Assembly: GCF_013386765.1 (NCBI RefSeq)
Contig: NZ_JACARE010000003.1
Coordinates: forward strand, 450,766 to 514,765
Length of the DNA: 64,000 bases
Origin: Pseudomonas yamanorum
GTDB lineage: Bacteria; Pseudomonadota; Gammaproteobacteria; Pseudomonadales; Pseudomonadaceae
Direction of reading: 5' to 3'
The notes under the pieces are model-generated. The model did not search any database and was not told the origin of the DNA. It was given only the letters and a program-made list of their open reading frames with translations. How positions within the stretch are numbered: position 1 is the stretch's first letter; every line of letters begins with the position of its first letter. This document shows, piece after piece, positions 8,002 through 15,236 of this stretch. The translations under genes and the position numbers were made by a program.

Positions 8002-10068
8002 TTAGAAGCTCATGTCCACCTTGGTCCAGAGCGTGCGCCCCGGTTCCTTGATTGCTTGGGGGTCATTGGCCGGGTAGCCGAACCCGGCGTTGCCGGCCAG
8101 GTTCAGGTGCTCGGCGTACGCCTTGCCGAACAGGTTGTCGACGCCGGTGCTGACCTTGAAATTCTTATTGATGCGATACGCCGCGTTCAACGAGAACACG
8201 CCAAACCCCGAGCTCTTGTCGAAGTCCTTGCCGACTACGTTGCCCTTGTTCTGGTCGATGCGGTTTTGCGCCGCGACCACCCGCCACAAGGCGCCGGCGC
8301 TCCAGTCGTCCTGGCTGTAGGTGAGCCCGAAACGCGCATCCAGCGGCGGAATCTGTGGCAGCGGCTTGCCGTCGCTGCTGTTCTTGCCCCAGGCGTAGGC
8401 GAAGGTGGCATCGGCCTTCCAGTTGGCGGTCAGCTTGTACGCTGCGCCCAGTTCACCGCCCATGATTCGCGCATCCACATTGCGCGCCTGGGAGGTGGTG
8501 CCCATCATTCCCGGTTGGTAGTCGAACAGGATGAAGTCCCGCACCTGGCCGACGTAGCCCGAGGCCCAGGCGTCGAGGTCGGCGGATTTGTATTGCAGGC
8601 CGAAATCCAGCTGGGTGGTTTTTTCGGGCTTCACGCCGTCGAAGGCATTCACAGACCCCACCGCGCCGGTGTTCGGCGAAAACAGCTCCCAGTAGTCCGG
8701 GAAACGCTCTGAGTGGCCCAGGCCCGCGTACACGGTGGTCGGGCTGTCGGCCAGGTCGTGCTCATAGCGCACGAAGCCCGACGGCAGCGTGTCGGCGCGG
8801 GATTTATCGGCGGTAGGGTTGGGGCTGCTCATCATCCCTGAGTCGATGGTTTGCCGGAAATCCTTGGCCGAAGCACGGTCCACACGGGCGCCGGTGATCA
8901 GGCGGTCGCGGTCGGCGGCGTACCAGGTCAGCTCGCCGAACACGCCGTAGTTGTGGAAGTTGGCGTCCTTGCTGCGGGGCAGGTCCTTGTAGGTGTCGAC
9001 GCCCATGGCGCTGCGTTCGCGGTGCTCGTTGGTTTGCGCATCGATGCCGCCGATCAACTGCACATCGGCCCAGCGCCAGGTGGCCTTGATGCGTGCGCCA
9101 AGGGTGCGGCGGTCGACGTTGGCCGCCATGGGGCCGGCCATCATCCCGGTGCCCGACGGGACGCGCAGGGTGTAGTTGTCCATCACGTGGTCGGCGTAGT
9201 TGTAGTAGACCTGCGCCTCGACCTTGTCCAGCACCTCGCCGATGTTCGACTTCTCGAAGCGCAGCCCGAGGCTTTCCCGCAGAAACTGCGAGCCGTCCAT
9301 GCCGCGCCCGGCATAACGCGCCTCGCCGTCGCCACGGCCGGCGGTGAGTTCCAGCAGCGTGTCGGCGTCCGGGGTCCAGCCCACGGCTACGTCGCCATTC
9401 CACTTGTCGTAGCGCGAGGCGACGGTGTCGTTGTTGCCGTCCTTGTAGTCATCGGCGTGGGCCTGGTTGCCGATCACTCGCACATAACCCAATGGCCCGC
9501 CGGCTGCCGCGTCGACGACTTTATCGAAGCGCCCGTTGGAGCCTGCCAGGATGCTGGCGTTGACCCGTGTACCCAAGGTGCCGAACTGCTCGGGCTCGCG
9601 CTCGAACAGAATCGTGCCGGCGGAAGCGCCCGGGCCCCAGAGTACGGTTTGTGGGCCTTTGATCACGGTCAGCTTGTCGTAGGTTTCCGGCGAGATGTAG
9701 GAGGTGGGTGCGTCCATCCGGCCGGGGCAGGCACCGAGCATCATGCTGCCGTTGGTGAGGATATTCAGGCGCGAGCCGAACATGCCGCGCAGTACCGGGT
9801 CGCCATTGGTGCCGCCGTTGCGCACCAGGGCAAAGCCGGGGATGGTCTTGAGGTAGTCGCCGCCATCGCTGGCGGGCACCGGTTGGCGCGGGTCTTTCGG
9901 GTTGGTGACGATCGTCAGTGGCGAGCTGGGGGCGATCGCGGTGATCACCGTCGGGCTCAGTTCAGTGTCAGCCTGATCGGCGTGGGCCTGTGGAACCAGC
10001 AGCGCGCCGCACAGAACGGCGAAGACGGGAGTGCATCCCAAACGGGTGTCAGCAGAAAACCTGGACAT
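8002..10068 (-). CDS. oprC: TonB-dependent copper receptor (OprC/NosA family)
   Basis: Outer-membrane copper importer, 688 residues from the ATG at 10068 (MSRFSADTR). This start has GGA about eight bases upstream; an ATG at 10080 and a TTG at 10083 are alternatives without a ribosome site. The signal peptide ends near AHA (residue 30). The plug starts near residue 60 and contains ACPGRM (Cys114, Met118); the barrel contains DHVMD (His294, Met296). These are the CxxxM and HxM copper ligands described for P. aeruginosa OprC, and their 180-residue spacing matches. The protein ends in DMSF with terminal Phe. It lies in a copper cluster with PCuAC and DUF2946 genes. Confidence 0.93.
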   Translation of the reverse strand: MSRFSADTRLGCTPVFAVLCGALLVPQAHADQADTELSPTVITAIAPSSPLTIVTNPKDPRQPVPASDGGDYLKTIPGFALVRNGGTNGDPVLRGMFGSRLNILTNGSMMLGACPGRMDAPTSYISPETYDKLTVIKGPQTVLWGPGASAGTILFEREPEQFGTLGTRVNASILAGSNGRFDKVVDAAAGGPLGYVRVIGNQAHADDYKDGNNDTVASRYDKWNGDVAVGWTPDADTLLELTAGRGDGEARYAGRGMDGSQFLRESLGLRFEKSNIGEVLDKVEAQVYYNYADHVMDNYTLRVPSGTGMMAGPMAANVDRRTLGARIKATWRWADVQLIGGIDAQTNEHRERSAMGVDTYKDLPRSKDANFHNYGVFGELTWYAADRDRLITGARVDRASAKDFRQTIDSGMMSSPNPTADKSRADTLPSGFVRYEHDLADSPTTVYAGLGHSERFPDYWELFSPNTGAVGSVNAFDGVKPEKTTQLDFGLQYKSADLDAWASGYVGQVRDFILFDYQPGMMGTTSQARNVDARIMGGELGAAYKLTANWKADATFAYAWGKNSSDGKPLPQIPPLDARFGLTYSQDDWSAGALWRVVAAQNRIDQNKGNVVGKDFDKSSGFGVFSLNAAYRINKNFKVSTGVDNLFGKAYAEHLNLAGNAGFGYPANDPQAIKEPGRTLWTKVDMSF

Positions 10069-10162
10069 GAAAAATTCCATCAATCAGTCGTAAACAACAC
10101 GGCCAGCAGCCTGCGGCTGTCTTTTTGAAAGTCGGCCGGTGTGAAGTAACGGTGTGAAGTGC

Positions 10163-10531
10163 TTACGCGATGATGGGTGGCGCGCGGCTGCGGGCGCCGG
10201 GGAACACGGTTTGCCGGGCATGGCCCAGGCGTGGGGCGGGGGTGAGGGCGTTGGCGGGCGGTGGGCTGCCGAGGGTGACAAACGACACGCTGCCAGGCAG
10301 CGCCGGGCAACTGAAAAGCAGGCTGCAATAGCCGCACTTTTCCCACAGCACGTGGTGTTCGTCGGGGGCCTTTTGAGGTTTTGCGTCGCCATGGCAGCTC
10401 GGCATGTCCATGGACATTGCCATCGACATACCGGCGTGATGATCCATCGGCATCGCTTGGGAAATCAGCGGACCGATAAAGATCATCAGCATGGCGAACA
10501 GGCTGATCCAGCTGCCGCGCATAAGGCTCAT
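10163..10531 (-). CDS. DUF2946 family protein (copper cluster)
   Basis: A small protein of about 122 residues from MSLMRGSW (ATG at 10531); an ATG at 10576 would add 15 Arg-rich residues and cannot be excluded. It has an N-terminal hydrophobic segment (FAMLMIFIGPLISQA), a His/Met run (MPMDHHAGMSMAMSMDMPSC), then EKCGYCSLLFSCPAL, whose CxxC...C pattern is usual in DUF2946 proteins. Met/His/Cys clusters in a secreted or membrane-anchored protein fit copper binding. It sits between the PCuAC gene and oprC on one strand. Function is unproven. Confidence 0.8.
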   Translation of the reverse strand: MSLMRGSWISLFAMLMIFIGPLISQAMPMDHHAGMSMAMSMDMPSCHGDAKPQKAPDEHHVLWEKCGYCSLLFSCPALPGSVSFVTLGSPPPANALTPAPRLGHARQTVFPGARSRAPPIIA

Positions 10532-10586
10532 CGGCTTACGGCGGTGTGCGGGCAACCTGGCGCGTGGGGCGCCCATCAAGGTTTAT

Positions 10587-11069
10587 CTACTGGGCGTGCA
10601 TGTGCTCGTGGCCGGCCATGGGCGGTTGCTTCTGCACCGACACTTCCACCTTCACGGGGCCGGCCTTCTCGAAATTCAGGGTCAGCGGGAAATGCTGGCC
10701 GTCGCGCAATACGCTGCGGTCCTTCAGGTCCAGCAGCATCACGTGGTAGGCCATGGGGGCGAACGTCAGGTCACCTTTGGCCGGCACCGCGACGCTGGTC
10801 ACCTGTTGCATCTTCATCAGGTCGCCCTGCATCACATGCTCATGCAGCTCGGCCTTGGCGGCCACGGGCGTGTCGACGCTGAGCAGGCGGTCCGCATGCT
10901 CGCCCTGGTTATGAATCACGAAATACGCCGCGACGGTCGGCGCGTTGGGCGGCAGCTCCTGGGACCAGGGTTCGCTGACCACCAGCTCGCCGACCTTGAA
11001 GACTTCGGCATTGGCAGCAGCACACACCGGCAGCAACAACGCAGCCAGAAGCAGGGAAGATTTGAGCAT
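10587..11069 (-). CDS. PCuAC-type periplasmic copper chaperone
   Basis: 160 residues from the ATG at 11069 (MLKSSLLLAALLLPVCAAANA signal peptide). The PCuAC domain (DUF461) shows the copper-ligand pattern H(M)x10Mx21HxM: HEHVMQG, then DLMKMQQ, then APMAYHVMLLDLK. The C-terminus HEHMHAQ is His/Met-rich. Such proteins pick up Cu(I) in the periplasm and pass it to cytochrome oxidase assembly or other receivers. The longer frame to 11348 overlaps the upstream DUF2946 gene and is rejected. Flanked by two DUF2946 genes and followed by oprC. Confidence 0.92.
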   Translation of the reverse strand: MLKSSLLLAALLLPVCAAANAEVFKVGELVVSEPWSQELPPNAPTVAAYFVIHNQGEHADRLLSVDTPVAAKAELHEHVMQGDLMKMQQVTSVAVPAKGDLTFAPMAYHVMLLDLKDRSVLRDGQHFPLTLNFEKAGPVKVEVSVQKQPPMAGHEHMHAQ

Positions 11070-11115
11070 GGCAGTTCTCCAGAACGGTTCTAAACGCAGT
11101 TCACTTGCGAAGAAA

Positions 11116-11511
11116 TCAGACCGTTGGAGAGGCGCGGGGGTTAAGGCTCGGCCATTGCTGGCGCGGGGTAGGGGATTGCAATGACGGCGGCGGGAGGTCT
11201 TGCACCGCGTCGAATCGTGCGAAATACAGTGTTGGCGAATGCCCTGGCAGCGCCACCAACGGCGCCGACCCCGAGCAGCACCAGCAATGTTGCATGGTGG
11301 AGTGATCGTCCTGCTGCGGCGCCGGAATCTCCAGCTTGCCCAGGGCAATGGCCGTCAGCTTGTTGGCATTGGAGGAGCAGAAACTGCCCCATAGCAATTG
11401 CTTGACCGGGTCATCCGCCTGCTGCATCGCACCCGCCAGCGGCATAGCAAACGCATTGAACAGCACTGCAAGGCAGGCTATCCAGGCAATTGCAAAGCGT
11501 TGACGGGCCAT
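11116..11511 (-). CDS. DUF2946 family protein, first gene of the copper cluster
   Basis: 131 residues from the ATG at 11511 (MARQRFAIAWIACLAVLFNAFA); a TTG at 11520 is an alternative. N-terminal membrane anchor or signal, then QHCWCCSG, the CxxC-type motif of the family, and a Pro-rich tail. It is a second, divergent DUF2946 member, distinct from the one at 10163. The cluster promoter must lie just upstream, where an inverted repeat is seen at 11536-11560. Confidence 0.75.
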   Translation of the reverse strand: MARQRFAIAWIACLAVLFNAFAMPLAGAMQQADDPVKQLLWGSFCSSNANKLTAIALGKLEIPAPQQDDHSTMQHCWCCSGSAPLVALPGHSPTLYFARFDAVQDLPPPSLQSPTPRQQWPSLNPRASPTV

Positions 11512-11535
11512 GGCGGACAATCCGTAGGGTTAAGC

Positions 11536-11560
11536 GATCAGGTGGGTATTTAGCCTGATC
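11536..11560. promoter_or_regulatory. Inverted repeat upstream of the copper cluster
   Basis: GATCAGG, 11 bases, CCTGATC: a perfect 7-bp inverted repeat centred about 37 bases upstream of the first copper-cluster start (11511). It may be a regulator site, or simply a hairpin between the cluster and the toxin-antitoxin genes upstream. The regulator is not identifiable from sequence. Confidence 0.35.
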
Positions 11561-11608
11561 GGGGGGGATAAGTAAAAAGGGACGGTGTGGTTTGGTGTCG
11601 CAGTGCTA

Positions 11609-11896
11609 TCAACCAACCGTGGCGTGCAGCTTCAGGCCGAGGGCTTTCATGACCTTCATGATAGTCGCGAACTCGGGATTGCCAGTGCTGGAGAGGGCTT
11701 TATATAAACTTTCGCGTCCGAGGCCGGCGTCGCGGGCTACTTGAGTCATGCCTTGGGCGCGGGCGATGTTGTTGAGGGCTGAACGAATAAGCAGTCCGTT
11801 ACCGGTATCCTCTTCGAAGCACGCTTCAAGATACTCGGCCATATCTTCAGGAGTCTTGAGGTGCTCCGCTATGTCGAAGTCTGTAAATTCAGTCAT
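11609..11896 (-). CDS. Antitoxin, HI1420-type addiction module antidote (HTH)
   Basis: 95 residues. The N-terminal DFDIAEHLKTPEDMAEYLEACFEE and the C-terminal helix-turn-helix (MTQVARDAGLGRESLYKALS, then GNPEFATIMKVMKALGLKL) are typical of the downstream partner in HI1419/HI1420 modules, a HigA-like Xre family. It would bind and neutralise the RelE-like toxin and repress the pair's promoter. The start lies three bases after the toxin stop, so the pair is one transcript with toxin first. Confidence 0.93.
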   Translation of the reverse strand: MTEFTDFDIAEHLKTPEDMAEYLEACFEEDTGNGLLIRSALNNIARAQGMTQVARDAGLGRESLYKALSSTGNPEFATIMKVMKALGLKLHATVG

Positions 11897-11899
11897 GGC

Positions 11900-12202
11900 T
11901 TACTCCTTTTTTTCAAAGTCTTCTGCAATTTGCTTAGCGCGCTGGATATCGCGTTTCTGCGTTGATTTATCACCGCCTATCAACAACAGGTAAACCACCT
12001 CCTCTCTACGAGTGAAATAAACCCGGTATCCAGGGCCGTAGTGGATGCGCATTTCCGAAACGCCATTTCCTACTGTTTCACAGTCTCCGAAGTTGCCTGA
12101 TTGTGCGTTATCCAACCTTGCCAGTACGCGTGCACGGGCCGGTTTATTGTTTAACGAATCAAGCCACTCCAGGAAATGCTTGGATTTCTTGAAGTGAATC
12201 AT
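11900..12202 (-). CDS. RelE/HigB-type toxin of a type II TA module
   Basis: 100 residues from the ATG at 12202 (MIHFKKSKHFLEWLDSL); a longer frame to 12253 overlaps the presumed operator and is rejected. The family motifs are present: KARARVLARLDNAQSGNFGD-like helix, VSEMRIHYGPGYRVYFTRR, and LLLIGGDKSTQKRDIQRAK. Basic residues in the YGPGYRVYF strand and GGDKSTQ loop match the active face of these ribosome-dependent mRNA interferases. Order is toxin then antitoxin, as in higBA. Confidence 0.93.
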   Translation of the reverse strand: MIHFKKSKHFLEWLDSLNNKPARARVLARLDNAQSGNFGDCETVGNGVSEMRIHYGPGYRVYFTRREEVVYLLLIGGDKSTQKRDIQRAKQIAEDFEKKE

Positions 12203-12210
12203 CTTTGATC

Positions 12211-12226
12211 GTATTCCTTGGGATAC
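12211..12226. promoter_or_regulatory. Candidate operator of the toxin-antitoxin module
   Basis: GTATTCCTTGGGATAC is an imperfect palindrome (GTATnCC/GGnATAC) eight bases upstream of the toxin ATG. Its place fits autoregulation by the HTH antitoxin. Inferred from position and symmetry only. Confidence 0.4.
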
Positions 12227-12325
12227 AGAATGGCAAGTCAAGCTGCGCTGCAAAAGCAGTGCATCCCCATCGCAGACTCTGGTGCAAAACTGCGAGAGGG
12301 GAGCTTAGGGCGAGGGCTTTTGGCT

Positions 12326-12343
12326 GAACCAGCCGGCTGGTTC
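12326..12343. other. Perfect 18-bp palindrome
   Basis: GAACCAGCCGGCTGGTTC is fully self-complementary with no loop. It sits 124 bases upstream of the toxin start in a stretch (12203-12712) with no credible gene. As DNA it could be a dimeric repressor site; no partner gene points to one. Confidence 0.3.
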
Positions 12344-12473
12344 GGAGGGGGTTGTAAGGCGAATCGGTTTTTAAAGCGGGGTTGTCAAAAGGATGTCGAT
12401 GATTGAGGCATTTTCCTACGAGGTCATTGCACCTTGCGATACAGGCGACTCGGTCTTCCTGCTGACTCGAGGT

Positions 12474-12502
12474 GATGCTATCGCAGGCAAGCCAGCTCCC
12501 AC
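12474..12502. repeat. Single REP unit
   Basis: GATGCTATCGCAGGCAAGCC followed by AGCTCCCAC: one REP with no inverted partner nearby. Between this unit and the leader RNA at 12713 I see nothing else supportable. Confidence 0.85.
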
Positions 12503-12712
12503 AGTTTGGATTGTGTTCGATTCGAATGTGGAGGCCCTCCACAGAAATTTCCGACAGCGATTGGCGGTTGTCCTTGGGAAACTCAATCTCTAGTCTCCGT
12601 ACACCGCTGCAAAATCAGCGGTCGGGCGTCGCGGCCCGGATTTCTTCAGACGCAAAAGCGTCATCGTGTCCTTTCAGTTGGCGCTTTTTTATCGTCTACT
12701 GTGCGGCGCTAT

Positions 12713-12840
12713 GGTGGCTGTGCGCGGGATACCTTCGGGTATGCCGGTGTTCTGGAGAGCCGGTCCGCGAACCTGCGTACAGCTGCCACCCCCATCGCAT
12801 CGCGGCGATCAGTGGTAGCTCCTTTGCACTTCTCCGGAGC
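12713..12840 (+). promoter_or_regulatory. Structured leader RNA, copy 1 (candidate translational switch)
   Basis: P1 pairs GGTGGC (12713-12718), TGT and GCGCGGG (to 12728) with CCTGCGT (12772-12778), ACA and GCCACC (12785-12790), with a 3-base bulge. Inside are P2, ATACC-TTCG-GGTAT (12729-12742), and P3, GCCGG...CCGGT (12743-12764). The P3 loop GTTCTGGAGA (12749-12758) can pair along all ten bases, two of them G-U, with TCTCCGGAGC (12831-12840), which contains the Shine-Dalgarno GGAG of the gene starting at 12847. The same architecture with compensatory changes occurs at 50234-50110 (minus). The structure is read directly; the switching role is inference. Confidence 0.72.
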
Positions 12841-12846
12841 TTCACA

Positions 12847-13098
12847 ATGATTAAACCTACCCCAAATCCCCCTTTTCGGCTGTTCACCGTAACCGACGGA
12901 ATCAGCACCGAAGACTTGCTGGTCAACCTCATCGAAACACTTGCCTCGGCCAACGCGCTGAGTTGCGACTTGGCGTTTAGCCTGGAAGGATCGAAGCGAG
13001 AGGAGTTGTTGGGCGTTGCTCAGTTGATCGAACTGGCGGAGTTGCTGGCTGATCGGGTGCACGATGCTGCCGAACAGGCGGCCGCCACGCGGAGCTGA
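12847..13098 (+). CDS. Small DUF3077-like Pseudomonas protein
   Basis: 83 residues (MIKPTPNPPFRLFTVTDGIS...). The pattern PNPP...LFTV...TEDLLVNLIETLASANAL...LEGSKREELLGVAQLIELAELL is what I recall of the abundant Pseudomonas DUF3077/DUF6124 proteins. It is acidic and helical, with no signal peptide or membrane segment, and its function is unknown. The ATG at 12847 has GGAG seven bases upstream, and that SD is the target of the P3 loop in the leader. An unspaced upstream frame stops at TGA overlapping this ATG. The DUF6124 gene at 49800-50102 has the same type of leader. Confidence 0.82.
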   Translation: MIKPTPNPPFRLFTVTDGISTEDLLVNLIETLASANALSCDLAFSLEGSKREELLGVAQLIELAELLADRVHDAAEQAAATRS

Positions 13099-13117
13099 CA
13101 GCGCGACGCAGGTTAGT

Positions 13118-13202
13118 GTGGGAGCTGGCTTGCCCGCGATGGCATCGCTGCGGTGTATCTGAACGACCGCGTCGTCTGTATCGCAGGCAAGCCAGCTCCC
13201 AC
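13118..13202. repeat. BIME (two inverted REPs)
   Basis: Inverted REP pair, arms GTGGGAGCTGGCTTGCCCGC and GCAGGCAAGCCAGCTCCCAC, between the DUF3077-like gene and the cobK end. It may act as a shared transcript end for these convergent genes. Confidence 0.93.
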
Positions 13203-13219
13203 CTTTGTTTCGTGTTGCG

Positions 13220-13939
13220 TCATACAGACTGGAATGCTTCCAGTACCGAGTTGACTGTCGTGAACTCCATATCCACCCCCGCCAACACCGGCCGCCTCAA
13301 CACCAACACCGGCACCCCACGCTCCCTTGCCACTTCCAGCTTCGGCTCCGTAGCCGTGCTGCCGCTGTTCTTGCTGATCAGCACATCAATCTGCCGCCGC
13401 TCAAACAACGCCCGCTCGTCCTCGATCAAAAACGGCCCACGGGCGCCAATCACTTCGCAGCGTTCATTGCCGGGGTACACATCCAGTGCGCGCAACGTCC
13501 AGAACTGCTCGGAGGGGATTTCGTCGAGGTGCTGCAACGGCTCGCGGCCCAGCGTGAACAGCGGTCGCTTGAAGGGCTTGAGGGCTTCGATCAACTGCGC
13601 CCAGTCACTGACTTCGCGCCAGTCGTCACCGGCCTGTGGCTGCCATGCCGGGCGGCGCAGGGCCCAGCAGGCAACGTCGCACAAACCGGCGGCGCGGGCT
13701 GCATTGGCGCTGATCTGTGCGGCATATGGATGAGTCGCGTCCAGCACCAGCTCGATACCTTCATCGCGAATGAACTGCGCCAAGCCTTCAGCGCCGCCAT
13801 AGCCGCCGACGCGCACCTGGCACCTAAGGTCGGTCGGAACGCGGCCAACGCCCGCCAGGCTGTAGATATGCTCGGGCCCCAGTGTGCGGGCAATGGCCAG
13901 GGCTTCCGTCACGCCGCCCAGCAGCAGGATGCGTTTCAT
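13220..13939 (-). CDS. cobK: Precorrin-6A reductase
   Basis: 239 residues, the normal length. The N-terminal nucleotide-binding motif is [37 protein letters not shown] (near residue 85) and [21 protein letters not shown] (C-terminal) are CobK/CbiJ signatures. It reduces precorrin-6A to precorrin-6B with NADPH in aerobic cobalamin synthesis. The start overlaps the cobL stop (ATGA), so both come from one message. I see no cbiD beside it, although I recall one in the PAO1 cluster. Confidence 0.94.
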   Translation of the reverse strand: MKRILLLGGVTEALAIARTLGPEHIYSLAGVGRVPTDLRCQVRVGGYGGAEGLAQFIRDEGIELVLDATHPYAAQISANAARAAGLCDVACWALRRPAWQPQAGDDWREVSDWAQLIEALKPFKRPLFTLGREPLQHLDEIPSEQFWTLRALDVYPGNERCEVIGARGPFLIEDERALFERRQIDVLISKNSGSTATEPKLEVARERGVPVLVLRRPVLAGVDMEFTTVNSVLEAFQSV

Positions 13940-15141
13940 AGCGGCTTGGTCACTTCGAGCAAAGTGATCGGCAGCGCCTGGCGCCAGGTATCAAAGCCCC
14001 CCAGCGGCTGGGCCTGGGCCACGTGAATGCGGGTCAGCTCGCCGCCGTGTTGTTCGCGCCAGGCCATCAGGGTCATTTCGCTTTGCAGGGTCACGGCGTT
14101 GGCCACCAGCCGGCCGCCGGGGCGCAGCTGTTGCCAGCAGGTGTCGAGCACGCCGTCACGGGTTACGCCGCCGCCGATGAAGATTGCGTCCGGCGCTTCG
14201 AGGCCTGCGAGGGCGTGGGGCGCAGTGCCGCGAATCAGTTGCAGGCCGGGGACGCCCAGGGCATCACGGTTGTGCTCGATCAGCAGTTGCCGGCCTTCAT
14301 CGGCCTCGATGGCCAGGGCCCGGCAGCTGGGGTGGGCACGCATCCATTCGATCCCGATGGAGCCGCTGCCCGCGCCCACATCCCACAGCAGTTCGCCGGG
14401 CATTGGCGCGAGGCGGGCGAGGGTCATGGCGCGTACGTCACGCTTGGTCAACTGGCCGTCGTGCTTGAACGCCGAATCCGGCAACCCCGCCAGGCGTGAC
14501 AGGCGCGGTGAGTTGGCGTCAGCCACGCAGTCGATGGCCACCAGATTCAATGCAGCAATCGGCTCGCCCTGCCAGTCCTGGGCGATACCGTCGACGCGCC
14601 GCTCATCCGGCCCACCCAGGTGTTCAAACACACTCAGGCGACTTGCGCCAAACCCACGCTCGGCCAACTGCGCTGCAATCGCTGCCGGGCTCTGGTCGTC
14701 ATTACTCAGCACCAGCAAGCGTATGCCGGTGGCCAGGTGCGCATTCAGCGCCGCCAACGGCCGGGCAACCACCGACAGTGTCACCACGTCCTGCAACGGC
14801 CAGCCCAAACGCGCCGCCGCCAAAGACACCGAAGAGGGCGCCGGCAGAATCAGCAGCTCATCGGCGGGCAGCTGCCGCGCCAGGCTTGCGCCCACGCCAT
14901 AGAACATCGGATCGCCGCTGGCCAGCACGCACACCGCCTCACCACGGCGCGCCAGCACCGGCTCCAGGGAAAACGGGCTGGGCCACAACTGGCGTTCGCC
15001 GCGAATGCACAGGGGCAACAAGTCCAGCTGGCGTTGGCCGCCAACTATGCGAGAGGCGCTCAACAGAGCGTGCCGGGCGTTTCTGCCCAGGCCCTTGAAG
15101 CCGTCTTCACCGATGCCTACTACCGTCAGCCAGGGCGACAT
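13936..15141 (-). CDS. cobL: Precorrin-6Y C5,15-methyltransferase (decarboxylating)
   Basis: 401 residues with two domains. The N-terminal CbiE-like tetrapyrrole methylase covers about residues 1-200 ([28 protein letters not shown]). The C-terminal CbiT-like Rossmann methyltransferase covers about 220-401 ([19 protein letters not shown]). It methylates C5 and C15 of precorrin-6B and removes the acetate side chain to give precorrin-8X. It is divergent from cobG across a 95-bp gap, with cobK coupled downstream. Confidence 0.96.
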   Translation of the reverse strand: MSPWLTVVGIGEDGFKGLGRNARHALLSASRIVGGQRQLDLLPLCIRGERQLWPSPFSLEPVLARRGEAVCVLASGDPMFYGVGASLARQLPADELLILPAPSSVSLAAARLGWPLQDVVTLSVVARPLAALNAHLATGIRLLVLSNDDQSPAAIAAQLAERGFGASRLSVFEHLGGPDERRVDGIAQDWQGEPIAALNLVAIDCVADANSPRLSRLAGLPDSAFKHDGQLTKRDVRAMTLARLAPMPGELLWDVGAGSGSIGIEWMRAHPSCRALAIEADEGRQLLIEHNRDALGVPGLQLIRGTAPHALAGLEAPDAIFIGGGVTRDGVLDTCWQQLRPGGRLVANAVTLQSEMTLMAWREQHGGELTRIHVAQAQPLGGFDTWRQALPITLLEVTKPL

Positions 15142-15236
15142 ATGAATTCCTTGAACGACATCCGACGGGCAGGCTTTTCATGCCGCCGGACAAAGCAGGC
15201 ATAATACCGCGCCTTTACCCGTGAACCGGTAGCCCT

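Noticed and set aside
12506..12850. 114-codon frame covering the leader as a protein gene
   Set aside because: It spans a structured element whose changes between copies keep pairs rather than amino acids; kept only as a possible leader peptide in the findings.
15142..15236. Cobalamin riboswitch between cobL and cobG
   Set aside because: The gap is only 95 bp and no B12 box or matching stems were seen; the 274-bp and 295-bp gaps nearby also lack it.
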